Of a stretch of DNA of 64,000 nucleotides, positions 36,862 to 48,334 are shown in pieces. A model generated the notes under the pieces. That model saw only the letters and a program-made list of their open reading frames with translations, made no database searches and was not told the origin of the DNA. How positions within the stretch are numbered: position 1 is the first letter of the stretch; every line of letters begins with the position of its first letter. Both the position numbers and the translations under genes were made by a program. Origin of the DNA: Gigaspora margarita (lineage: Eukaryota > Glomeromycota > Glomeromycetes > Diversisporales > Gigasporaceae); assembly GCA_009809945.1 (NCBI GenBank), contig WTPW01000443.1:146152-210151 (forward strand), given 5' to 3'.

Positions 36862-37586
36862 AACCTTTAAGCAAAAATATCTTTAGCAACCATAAGGCCA
36901 AATTGATAAATTTTTTTTTGTTTAAAAATTTTATGATTTTATAAAATTCAAATAAAAAATTTATTGAATTTGGCCTTGTGTCAGTAAGATACTTCGCTCA
37001 AAGTTTAGAAAAATTCAAAACATTCATCATAACAAAGCTGCACCAAATTTTTTTTAAACTTTGAGCAAAGATATTTTAGCAACTACAAGACCAATTTTGA
37101 TGGACTTTTTTTATTTTAATTCTATGATTTATAGAATTCAAATACAAAAATTTCATTGAATTTGGTCATGTGGTTGCTGAGATATCTTTACTCAAAGTTT
37201 GGAAAAAATTTTGGTACTGTTGTTTTGATAGATATTTTTAAATTTTCTAACTTTAACAAAGATGTCTCAACTACAAGACAAAATTAATAAACATTTTTGT
37301 ATTTGAATCCTATGGCATTATAGAATTTAAGCATAAAACATCTTCAAATTTGACCTTGTAGTTGCTGATATATCTTCATTCAAAATTAAAGAAATTCGGC
37401 ACAGTTTTGTTTGGATAAATGGTTTGAATTTTTCTAAACTTTGAGTGAAAATATTTCAACATCCACAAGGTCAAATTTAATGAATTTGTTTTTATTTGAA
37501 TTTTTATAAAGTTATAGAATTCAAATAAAAAAGAGGTTGTCAAATTAAGTCTTATAATTGCTTAAATATTTTCAATTAAGTTTAGA
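36862..37586. repeat. array of four palindromic units
   Basis: Units of about 145 bp at 36862-37005, 37057-37200, 37250-37390 and 37437-37586. Each is an inverted repeat that starts near AAACTTTGAGCAAAGATAT, ends with the complement, and has a centre around TATAGAATTCAAATA. Linkers of about 48 bp are also related; the first is inverted relative to the others. No coding frame. Confidence 0.85.
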
Positions 37587-37768
37587 GTATAGGTATAATA
37601 TAAAAATTGATCCTCTTAAATGGAAAAAAAATTATCAAAATTTTTTAATAACATGCTTCAATTTTGTATCAACAAAGAAATTTCATTATTAATGCATATA
37701 TGAAACACCAATTAGAGAAAATAAAGCACTCAAACATGCAAATAAAAATGTAATTTTGCTGGTAAATT

Positions 37769-38132
37769 AAGGGTAGAATACAATAATCTACATTTTATTA
37801 GTGATCATATTACTAATATTTTTACAATAACATTTAATTGAAATCAGGTGATGATCATATGTTATTGTAGGTTACTTATATTGTATTACCTAGAAAAATC
37901 TCAATTATTTTAGGAAAATTGATAATATATATAAGTAGATTTTTTAATATAATATGTGGCTTTAAAGTTTACTACTATATATAGACAGGTTTGATCTATA
38001 TACCACAAAATTTTGGCTAAAATTGGTTGCATTCTTGAAAATCCTTATTAATGGCATATTTTTGCCTCTATATAAAAATTTTTTTTGTATGACAATTATA
38101 TATGAAAATGATTGACATTGTACTCTACTTTT
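37769..38132. mobile_element. MITE with AAGGGTAGARTACA ends
   Basis: Left AAGGGTAGAATACAATAATC and right complement AAAAGTAGAGTACAATGTCA form imperfect terminal inverted repeats. Similar termini lie near 1033 and 52907. The remainder up to 38819 shows no gene; the open frame at 38394-38633 is unsupported. Confidence 0.65.
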
Positions 38133-38819
38133 AAAGATTCATATACTATTAGATTTTTATAAAATTTTCTGATTAGATGCCTTATCATTTGGTATTATTA
38201 AGAATTAAAACTAAAAACTCAATAGAAATAATATGCTTTTTCTCTATTAATGTTCATAGTATATGGTATAAGCAACAAATAATGCAATTTTCAATATATA
38301 TTTCAAAGATCATGTTTTTAAATGTCTAACTTATCTAATGACAATTTAAAAATCGCTAGCTTATCAATTAAGGGTTTACTTTGGATTTTGTTGCTAAATA
38401 AAATTAGGATAAGAATGGTAAAAGACATTGAATATTAAAAAAGACTTTAGATAGATGATACTACTGGAATTCAGATTTTTTTTGAATATTATATTTATTA
38501 CTAAAATGGAAATCAGAATTGGAAAAATCAAAATCTTACTAAATAAGTATGCTGGCAGAATGCTAAATTGAAATTGAGAAGGGTAAAAGAAGACATCCAA
38601 ATAGTCATGAGATTCATAGAAATGGGATACCAATAGAACATCATAATAAAAATACAGTAATTATGAAACTTGCAAGTGAGTCACCAATAGGATGAATCAA
38701 GATAATCAAGAAGGATGAGAATGAAGTTTAAATAGTTTATGAAGTTTGAGAAATTGGAATTGAAATTTATTTGTATAAAATATTTATTATGTATTTTAAT
38801 TGAGCATTGCTAATTTTAA

Positions 38820-39084
38820 CAGGCTGTAAAATTCACAGCCCTGCATCTGCCAATCAAAATTGCAGAATTAGCATGATCTGCAAATTTTCTTTGTGTAACA
38901 AAAACAATGTTTTTTTATGAAAAAATCAAAAAATTACTTATAATGCAAAATCACTACTTTTTTTTATGCAAAAAAAAATCTCTTGCTAAATTTTACTATA
39001 TAGTGAGCTATTTATTATAACTCTAACCCTAACCTTAACCTAAATAAAAAACTTTTTTGTAACAGGGTGTAAATTCACAGCCTG
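38820..39084. mobile_element. MITE, CAGGCTGTRAAWTTYACA ends
   Basis: Ends CAGGCTGTAAAATTCACAGC and complement CAGGCTGTGAATTTACACCC enclose 265 bp. A CTAACCCTAACCTTAACC telomere-like stretch (39022-39042) lies near the right end. No target duplication is clear. Confidence 0.75.
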
Positions 39085-40734
39085 TGAATCGAAGTAATTT
39101 TCTTTATCATTATATATTACCATAATTATATTAAAAAAAATATATAAATATAATCATAAATTTTGGCATAATATCTAATATAAATAAAAATTATTTAAAT
39201 TAAAACTATTAAATATACTAAAATTAACCCATTTTATCAAAAATTATAGAAATTAAAATTCATTATAATCACTGTTAAGTGGCTTAATTTTAGCAATAAA
39301 ATTAGATATAAATTGATATTTTTACCAAGTTTGATTTTTATAAAAATAAGCAAAGTACTTAAACATATTTGAAATAGCTTTTTGATTAAAAATAATGTTA
39401 AGTCTATTCCTTTAGCCTTTATCAATTGAGTTAATATCCTTTTGCCAGTTATCTGCTGCCTTTTGATACCAGAATTTTGCTAAATTCGAATTTTTTTTAG
39501 TCCCTATTCCATTCTTAAAGCATCTTGCAAGATTGCACTGTCCGAACAGAATATCTTCTTTAGCTGCATTTTATAATATTCAAATGCTTTTTTTGTATTT
39601 TTTTTCTTCTATTCCAAGCTCATAATAAATTCCCAAATTATTGCAAGCAGAAATGCACCCTTTTTCATGTGACTCTTTAAAATAATTAAATGCTTTTTGC
39701 TTATCCTCTTTAACGCCATTTACACATAATTAACAAAGCCCTAAGGCATTGTTTGATCTTGGGCATTTATTATTTGCTTTTTGATGTCAATTAATTGCAC
39801 TTTTTATATCTTTATTAGTTCCATAGCCGCATCTAAAGCACTCACCAAGGTAAAATTGTCCAATTGTATTATTTTTATCTGCTCTTGCTGAAATATTTCA
39901 AATACTTTATTATATTGCTCTTCAGTTCCAATTTCAGTGAAATAAAAAAATCCAAGAAGACATTGTGCATTTGAATCATTAGTTTGATTTTTAAGATCAT
40001 TAAATATACTGCAAAATTTTTTCATTTTTTTCAATACAATCTTTTATCATCTTTGAAATTTATTGAAATTCATTAGCACGATTTGTTGACTCTTTAAATA
40101 TTAACCATAATTCATTGAGCAAATTGGTAGGTAGTCGTTCAATAACTAGAAAATAAAATATTTAAAATTTTTAATTGACATGAGCATTTACAATTGCAGT
40201 GTTTAAAGTATTATTTTTAACTTTAACATTTTGGACAGTTTCAACTTTCATATTTCTATTAATGATGAATTCAGATTCAACATTTATTTCTGATATTCTA
40301 ATAAGATCATCAACTACTCTTTCAGTACTGGACGTTGTTTCAGATCGGTAGATCAACATTTCACAAAAAGATCTGCATATTTCTTGGGTGTACCTTGGAT
40401 AACCTTTTCTCAATTACCCTGCAAAATTCATGAAATTATAGCATGATTTTGCAATTTTGAAAATGGACAAATTCCACTTGTAAGTTCCCAAAATAATACT
40501 TCTAGACTATAAATATCAGATTTTTTATCACGATTGTGACTCTCGCAAATTAAGCACTATGGTTCAATGTATGCTACCATACCTTATACTGCTAAACTAA
40601 GAGAGTTAACTTCATTTAATTGCTTTGACAATCCAAAGTCTGCAATAAGTGCCTTATCATCAATTACAAGAACATTTTTTGAATGCTATAAAAATTTTTA
40701 AAAATTAATATAATAACTTTAATTAGAATCAATA

Positions 40735-41455
40735 TTATTGCGCTTTTCAAATTACTATGACCATCTAATTATAGTCCATCACAAAGAAATCTGTTTATTG
40801 TTCCTGCTTGATTCAGGATTGAACCAAGCCATTAGGATCTGAAAGTTGGACCTGAATCTGAAGATTTAAGACTAATATTTTTTATACGATAGAGCAATGA
40901 GCAATCAGGATCAGTCAGGTTTAATCAGGTCTAATCGAATTTTTAACCCAAGCCGACTTTACGGTTGAGATAGGAATCTGATTCCAATCCAATGAAATAC
41001 AAAGGTTTGTGAAGATGTGACCTCTGTAGATTATGATATTATGTAAATTCATAGGAAATCAGGCAAATTTTCGATCTTAAGAGAACCTTACAGATTTTCA
41101 AAAATAGATATATACAACTGATCAAAATTTAACAAATCTAGAACAAAGTGAATTCCTAATATCATCATGAAAATTGCATAGTCACACCTTTTTGCAAACT
41201 GCTATAACGTGCCTCAAAATAAAAATTCTTAATATTTCCCAATGTATCTTGATTCTCTAGTATTATCTCTTGTAGTACACTACTAATAGTTAGTTAAAAT
41301 AATATTAAATTTCTCATTAAAAAAAAGAAAAATTTTGATAGAGTATCTTGAGAATTTTTATTTCTAAACAAGTTAATTATATTTATTCAGATTTCCTTGT
41401 GATGGGTGTTTATTAGGGGATCACAGTAAATTCAAAAGCACTATAAGTATAAATA
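40735..41455. other. insertion in the intron before HRD of the pseudogene
   Basis: The intact gene has a 90-nt intron here. The pseudogene has about 780 nt, of which roughly 700 is foreign sequence. It contains ATCTAATTATAGTCC and GATCAGTCAGGTTTAATCAG. No ends or target duplication were identified, and the family is unknown. Confidence 0.6.
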
Positions 41456-42874
41456 AAATTTAGAAGGTTATACAACTTACTAGATCACAATGAATAATAT
41501 TGTTGATATGTAAATGATTTAAACCAAAAGTAATGCCCTCTTGCAATTCGTATAATGTCAGTTCAAGCAATTTTGAAAATTCTATCTGATTTCTTGCTTT
41601 TTAAATAATCTCGCAAGTTTCCACTATTTGCTAGCTACAACACCATCACGATACTTTTAGTTTGTGGTTCTAAATTTATTTTATTAGAAATTTATTATTT
41701 TAAATATAATTTTAAAAAATACTTTGTAATACCTTCAGAAATTCCATAAAACTTGATGATATATGGATGGTCAACTTGAGAAAGGATTTGAAGCTATGTA
41801 ATTTTAATAATTTAAAGATTTGGACATTGTAAAGTTCATAATTATGCAAAATAATGATATGTTACCTCACGGGCTACTATTTTGAGCATTTTAGCATTTA
41901 CATGTTGGTTTTTCTTCATAAACTTTAATGCGTACTAGAGTTGGGCAACGAAACGAAAACTATTCAAAACTAGTTTCAGTTTCGATATAATCCAAAACTA
42001 GTTTCGGTTTTTAAAAAAAATCTGAAACCCTCCGAAACCCAAAAATCCGAAACTATAATCCAAAACTCCTCGAAACTATATTTTAAAATTTTAAAAATTT
42101 ATAATATACTAGTAAACTGGTACGTCCTTACGTCCGTACTTTATATTTCACTTATTTGTGTGGGTAATACAAACCAAAAAAAAATGTGATAAAAATTTAG
42201 GATTAGAGCTTTAACGTTAGTGGTTATAGAATTAGATTAATGCCTACTATATGTAAAATTTATTCCCATCCATCAGCAAATTTAACATTGNGAAATATTT
42301 NGAAAGATTTTGCATAATGCAAAAATAATAAAAACTTTCACAAAATATTTTGAAATTTTTAATTTTCAAAATATTTTGAAAAATTTTTCAAAATATTTTG
42401 AAATTTGTTTCGAAAATTTTTGTAAAAAATAATTTTGAACTATTGCGAATTAAATTATAATTCTTCACAATATTAAGTCGATACTTGGTATATTGCTATC
42501 ACGATTAAGATTGGCGATCATTGTTACATAGATTTGCATTATAAAAGATAAGTATAATTTTTTTTATTGCTTTTATTATTTCTGTATTTTTTTTATTTGA
42601 TGCTGTATTTTTTTACAACAGTAACAGGTATTTCTTTCATCGTCTAGTTTTAGTGTAGCCAGTGGTGGTACTACTTTCATCATTGGCATCATCCATTTCG
42701 ATGTACTTTTCTTTATATTGCATTCTTTGTTGTTGGCATCGTCGATTTTGGTACACCTTCTTTTGCCGGTGGCAGTGCTTTCTTCGGCATTGGAGTCACC
42801 CATTTTGGTGTACCTTTTTTAGTGCCATTACTGAAGTATGTTTGTCGTTCAGTCGAGTTTTTGTTGTGGCATAT

Positions 42875-43790
42875 GTTTTGTTCGTTATTGTTTCGTCACA
42901 TTGTATTTGATGCTTTGTTTGTATCGCATTGGTGTGATTCAATGTTAGTTCATTGAATTAGAATATTCATTTGGATGTTTTGAATATTCACTATATTAAC
43001 TCTCTCCATTCTTTTTTCAGGTATAGTTTTGGGTTCTTTGTCAGATAGTTGGGTATTGAATTCTATAGTAGCTAAGTATTTTTTTTTTATTAGCTTTGTT
43101 TTGTCAGTGTTGTATTCGTTAGGTACTAACTAATTTTCTTTTTGGGTAATAGATAAGTGTCTGTCCACGTCTCACTATTTTTAGTGATGTTATTGAACAC
43201 GTTCGTTATTGCTATACTTTGCTCTGTTTCGTACTATATAGGTTATTTGTTACCTGGTAGTTTGGATTTGGTCGTTAGAAATTAGTTAGTTGTAGGGTTT
43301 GTGGCTGGGCTGCATTATAACACGCATTTAGAAGCAAAGCGATTACAGGGCTTACTTCGTCGTTGGCGTCGTCACGTTGTATTTGGTACTTTGTCATTTT
43401 AGTATCGCATTAGTGTAATTCGCTGTTGGTACATTGAATTAGAATGTTTATTCGACATGTTTTGAATATTCACTATATCAACTCTCTTCTTTATTCTTGA
43501 ATTCTAGCTAAGAATTTTTTTTTATTAGCTTCATTTTGTTAGTATTGTATTCGTTAGTACTAATTAATCTTCTTTTCAAGTAATGGATAGGTGTTTGTTA
43601 CATTTGCTATTTGTGGTGCCATTATTGAATATGTTTGTCATTGCTGTGCTTTGCTCTGTTCGTAATTCACTTGCCATAGATACGTTTTTCATACTGTATA
43701 GGTTTTTTGTGACCTGGTAGTTAGGATTTGGCCGTTAAAAATTAGGTAGTTTTAGGGTTAGGGTCAGAATTGTGGCTGGGCTGCATTATA
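42875..43790. repeat. tandem duplication, about 450-490-bp unit x2
   Basis: Two diverged direct copies share GTATCGCATTAGTGTAATTC-type, GTTTTGAATATTCACTATAT, TGCTCTGTTCG-type and GTGGCTGGGCTGCATTATA blocks. Both end at a GAAGCAAAGCGATTA-like motif. No protein was recognised. Confidence 0.78.
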
Positions 43791-44361
43791 CTAAGTGTTT
43801 AGAAAAAAGGAGCGAAGCGATTATAGGGGCTTACTTCGTTCACCCTGTAAGTGTTGCTGAGTATGAGCGAAGCAACACAATGTATAATGGGTATAACAAA
43901 GTAGTATATAGAAGTGTATAATTGGGCATAGCTGATAAAGTAGTAAAATCTGTAATATTTCTTAAATAAAAATTGATATAAACCAAATTTTTTTCATGAT
44001 AATTTTATTAAATCGATCATACATATTACAGTATTATTGATTGATATGTGATATTTTATAAAATTTTTTATATAATATGTTGTATACAATATTTTTAAAA
44101 TATTGTACAAATCTATAGTTTATTATTTTGCCAATTTTTCGCAATATTTCAAAATATTTTGAAATATTTTAATTTTTATTGAAATTATATTTTAAAATAT
44201 TTCAAAAAATATTTTGAAATTCGAAAATTTTTTCAAAATATTTCGAAATCGAAATATTTNATGTCGACGCAATTCATTNGAAAGGTTTTGCTATGCAAGA
44301 TCCTTCAAAATTTTTTGTTTATATTTTTTGCTAATGCTATTTTGAAAAGCGCAATAATATC

Positions 44362-44455
44362 CAATGCGTTATTGTTTATAATATAGTACATACAAACGCG
44401 TTATTGTTTATAATATAGTACGTACAAACGCGTTATTGTTTATAATTGTTGATAA
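44362..44455. repeat. 31-bp tandem repeat x3
   Basis: Three copies of a unit with GCGTTATTGTTTATAAT, separated by ATAGTACRTACAAAC. The last copy is partial. Confidence 0.88.
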
Positions 44456-44836
44456 TTGTCTATGACTGATCTAACCAATCAAATCGTTTAAAATGCACAG
44501 ACGGACAGACATTAAAATTTTAGTAGTATAGATAATTTATATATAATTTAAAATATATTGATTTATTATTTAATAAATATATATTAATAAATAAATAAAT
44601 AATAAAATATAATACTATATAAATAAATAATTTATATTATATATTTGAGTAAAAATACCTTAATTAGGAAAAAATCTCAATATATATAATATATATTTAT
44701 TTAATGCTGATTCAATATTTTGTAAAAATGATGCATTAAATGGGTCTTTTTGTAAATAAAATTTTCTAAATAAAGCCATAAATATATCTCCTGACTTTTT
44801 TTTAGAATGATTATACTTTTTTAATTGTACTGCTAT

Positions 44837-45101
44837 TAGGGTTTCTCAAACTCAAATCAAATATTAGGCATATTTAAATTTGATCAAATCAAATAAGCCT
44901 TGATTTGAATTTGATTTGAATTGAAAATTCTGTATTTGAATTTGATTTGATTAAATTAAATCAAAAAATTTCAAATATTTGATCAAATCAAATCAAATAT
45001 TTAATAATTTGAATTATATTTGATTTGAAAATTTTGTATTTAAATTTGGATTGAGATCAAATATTTGATTAAATCAAATCAAATCAAATTGCATAACCCT
45101 A
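44837..45101. mobile_element. hAT-type MITE, TAGGGTT ends, CAAAT-rich
   Basis: Ends TAGGGTTTCTCAAAC and AACCCTA. Flanking octamers ACTGAAAT (right) and ACTGCTAT (left, taken directly before the end) match at 6 of 8. The interior consists of TTTGATTTGA / TCAAATCAAA runs in both orientations. Sister element at 48335-48619. Confidence 0.78.
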
Positions 45102-45973
45102 ACTGAAATATCTAAATTTTAATCATTTGTTGCTGAATTTTAGCTGCTGAGTTGTTTAATTTCTAAGTGACACCAAAGAAAAATATAAAAACTTAAATAT
45201 AATCTATATATTAATATGTATGTTTTCTCTTGGTAGGACAAAAATATTTACATGCCAGCATGTTAGTACAATTTACAATTTCATATTTTATAAAAATTTA
45301 ATCTTAAATAGTTTCAGGGTTTCAGATAAGGTTTCAGGTTTCAGACAGGGTTTCAGAGTTTCAGATAAGGTTTTGGAAGCTATAATCTGAAACCTGAAAC
45401 TTTCAGATTTAGCAAAAAAGGTTTCGTTGCCAACTCTAATGCGTACATTTTTTGTTCGAAAGTGGTATAGGACAGTTGCAAATGCCCTTTCTGCAATATG
45501 CTAGATTTCTTTAAATAAAGAATATTTGTAATTTTTTAAATCACTTTCTTTGAGCTTTTCTAAATATTTATTTGCAGTTTATTAATATTTAGAATGTTGA
45601 TAAACTTGTGAAAATATTTACTATTAATTTGATAACTTACGAAGAACTTTAGCAGTTGAAACCAGACTTTCTAGCTGAACACTTTCATAATTAATCCTCG
45701 CTTGTTCTTGTACCTTCTCTTGTTGTTCATCTCTCTCTTGTTTTTGAGTATCATATATCCGAAGCTCTTGTTGTTGCAAATCTACTATATCTCCAATTAT
45801 ATAATTGTGTGCCTAATTTTTAAAAATTTAACCTGCACGGAAAAGTTTTCTTACTTCTGAACAAAAATATTACTACTTATGCGACAATTAAACGATTAAT
45901 TCTATTTAAGAAATTTGTAATAATAAAGTTTTACTGAAATGAAATTTAGGCATTTAGCAATATTTAAATTAAT

Positions 45974-46256
45974 GGGTGCTTCTAGGCATCTCTCGCGCGG
46001 AGATATACCTCAACAGCCAATAGCGAGCTGTGATTTTCATGTAATGTAACACAATTATAAAGTTTTAAACAAGCGTTCACTTTGTCAAAACTCATTTCTA
46101 TTCAAAAATTTGCATAGGAAACTGCCTTTTTTTAATAAAAACATTTTCTTGAGTGATTTTGCTATTAAAAATTACATAATCTCTAGAATAGGTCCTAAAC
46201 CTAACATAAATAAGCATAAAAAATATTTGGCCATGGGAGATGCCTATAATTTTCCT
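45974..46256. mobile_element. 283-bp MITE in the pseudogene upstream region
   Basis: Comparison with the intact gene's upstream region shows a clean insertion. Flanking octamers AAATTAAT and AAATTATT match at 7 of 8. Inverted TAGGCATCTC / GAGATGCCTA motifs lie near both ends. A short plus-strand frame (46110-46334) spans the insertion edge and is not a gene. Confidence 0.85.
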
Positions 46257-46330
46257 AAATTATTAGTGAACAAATTTTATTGCGTACGAGGTAAACATGA
46301 ACTTTTGTCATCTAAATTGTATAACATTTC

Positions 46331-47337
46331 ATGATCAGAAACAATTCAAAACAATGTTCATCTAGTGGGGGCATTCATTGCCAATAAATTGCTAGTATTA
46401 ATATTACACAAGTATTTATTCAGTGTAGTATTGTAAACCCAGAATTTTGGGTCTAAATAACTTCCTAGCAAGTTACTCTTTGTTGAATTACACTGAATCA
46501 CGCAAAAAAAGTAGATATAGCCCAGAATAATTCTTTCAAGTTAATACATGAAAACTAATATAATAAAAAATTCATTATAGGTATAAAAGCATGGACGTTA
46601 AGATGGGCTACAGCAGCTCCAGAAAGGAAACAAATTTGCATTCAAGTCAGGTGCGAATTTGTTTCCTTTCTGAGTAATGTTGTTAGTTGAAATACTTTAT
46701 TAAGTCAAACATTTAGGCAATTAGGTGTTTAAATATATTTTGACATAGCATTATTTTTTTTCAGCATGTCAAAAGTCTAAATTTGACTAAATGTCTAAAT
46801 AGTTGACTAAATAAATACTATATACTAAATGTCTCAATGGTTGACTAAATAAAATACTATGTCTAAATTAATTATATACAAGCATTTATTTAATTTTTTT
46901 TTGAAAAAATAAAAATTTTAATAGTAAATTCTAAAGTTACACAAACTTTGAACTTTAATTAATTAAAAGTTATTTAATAATTTTAAATATTTTTATAATA
47001 AAGTTAATAAGATATATTTCAAATAATATATTATATAAAATAAAAAATTTCTAAATTATTTATTTTTTGTTTTATTTAAAAAAACCTCAAATCTTTTTAA
47101 AATTGCAAGCAAATTTGCCCACAAAACCTTTTAAGAAATAGCTATTAATTCTTTAAACTATACAAATTGCAAATAGTTCTGCAAATACTAGAATATGAGT
47201 GGATCTGCAGATTACCCAAAAATTTTTGACGCATCTAAATTTGACTCATATTGGTGGATCTGCAGATCACACTAGTGCATCAGTAATTTGACACACAGAT
47301 ATTGATCTGGGTTATGATCTGATATCATAAAAATTTA
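46331..47337. other. AT-rich spacer
   Basis: No gene is supported. Contains the hairpin at 46618-46673 and duplicated GGATCTGCAGAT motifs at about 47193 and 47254, with a related TTCTGCAGATCAGTGCAT at about 49496. Confidence 0.45.
46618..46673. repeat. strong hairpin, 19-bp stem
   Basis: AGAAAGGAAACAAATTTGC and GCGAATTTGTTTCCTTTCT are inverted with one mismatch around a loop of about 18 nt. It could be a transcribed hairpin or a tiny foldback; there is no further evidence. Confidence 0.75.
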
Positions 47338-47838
47338 GAAAAATTATGTTTTTTTTTACATGTATCGGTTTTTGCTTTTTTTTTTTACTAATCTCCTTTT
47401 TATATGTAGGGTGCATTTTTTGGTACCTGCTGAACTTTCTTTCACTTGTTATTGCTATCATAGTAGGAGTCATTGCTTGTAGATGTTGTATTCATAGATA
47501 TTATTGTTTGACATAATGTCATTGCATATGTATAGTTGTTTGTATATATTGTTACTTGTAGATTTTGTCCTTTGTAGGAATTTATAAAGAAAAATTATGT
47601 TTTTTTTATATGTATTAGTTTTTTCTTTTCTTTTTTTTTACTAATCTAACTTTTTATGTATTTAGAGTGTATTTTTTGGTACCTGCTAATCTTTCTTTAA
47701 CTTGTCTTCACTATTGTAGTAGAAGTTATTGCTTGTAGATATCATATTCATAGGTATCATCAGTTGACATAATATTATTGTCATAGGTGTAGTTGCTTGT
47801 ATATGTTGTTGCTTGTAGATTTCATCCTTTGTAGGTAC
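47338..47838. repeat. tandem duplication, about 250-bp unit x2
   Basis: Direct copies start at about 47338 and 47588 and share AAAATTATGTTTTTTTTA, TTTTTTGGTACCTGCT and a GTAGATTTYRTCCTTTGTAGG ending. GTTGCTTGTAG-type short subrepeats continue to about 47900. No open frame. Confidence 0.85.
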
Positions 47839-48334
47839 TGTCACTTGTAGGTTTTATACTTGCTATTGCCTAGTGGTATCTTTGTTGTTAACATTTTTTG
47901 CTTGCTGTGTCTTTATCATTAATCAATATTGTTGTTTATACTATAGGTTTCTTTCATATTTAATAATACCTTTACATTGGTATTGATGATTTAAGTTTTT
48001 TACTTCTGTTTGCTTCTTATGCTGATATAACTCATATCATCACATAAGTGTTGATGTTAATGTGGGTGTTTTAGGTCCCTTATGCTGATGCCATTTACTA
48101 TTATTTTATTAGTATAACTAAGAGGTCTTGTAAGTCATAACTTTGGTGAGTTATTAATACATAAAATGGCAATAGTAGATTTTTTTGTAGTCTAGATTAG
48201 AGTTAGAATGATTGGGTTAGGTCTATGATTATAATAGATTAAGTAGTGAAATAAAAAATTAGAGTGAAATTAGGCTTGGTAGTAGGTTAACAATGAGATT
48301 AGTGTTAGATTAGATTTTTTAGTAGTGTTAGTAA

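Larger units (their letters stand above)
42110..44535. mobile_element. foldback-ended element nested in the hAT-type element
   Basis: Left TATACTAGTAAAC and CGTCCTTACGTCCGTAC face right GACGGACAGACATTAAAA and TTTAGTAGTATAGAT. Just inside are dense inverted TTTCAAAATATTTTGAAA repeats on both sides (42320-42420 and 44140-44260). The GC-richer centre holds tandem repeats. Four ambiguous bases sit in the arms. Nothing codes for a recognised protein; open frames near 42576-42910 come from a repeat with units of about 50 bp (GGCATCGTCGATTTTGG type). Confidence 0.6.
41936..45438. mobile_element. 3.5-kb hAT-type element in the kinase pseudogene
   Basis: A perfect 8-bp duplication, ATGCGTAC (41928-41935 and 45439-45446), flanks terminal inverted repeats TAGAGTTGGGCAACGAAAC and TAGAGTTGGCAACGAAAC. 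About 200 bp inside each end is packed with GAAAC motifs in opposite orientation, as expected for subterminal transposase-binding repeats of hAT elements. No transposase is found, so it is non-autonomous and bulked up by nested repeats (42110-44535 and 44837-45101). The insertion falls in the codons for the YALK segment around the catalytic lysine. Confidence 0.93.
39364..45800 (-). pseudogene. kinase-Sel1 pseudogene split by a hAT-type element
   Basis: The minus strand aligns exon by exon with the intact gene: N-terminal Gln-rich exon (45600-45800, donor CGTAAG kept), exon 2 split across 41870-41927 and 45439-45560, exon 3 (41735-41800), exon 4 (41475-41690), kinase C-terminal pieces (40200-40690) and Sel1 exon (39380-40130). 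The start codon position reads ATT. HRD has become HCD, DFG is kept, and several frameshifts and stops occur in the Sel1 part. An extra intron acceptor (TTTTGCAG) in the kinase C-terminal part is shared with the copy at 23755-24930. Introns and exon 2 carry insertions. It is not a functional kinase. Confidence 0.92.

Noticed and set aside
36862..37586. CRISPR array
   Set aside because: Units are 145-bp palindromes with related rather than unique linkers, in a eukaryotic context.
42576..42910. Overlapping genes on both strands
   Set aside because: Both frames arise from the same tandem repeat with units of about 50 bp inside the hAT-nested block.
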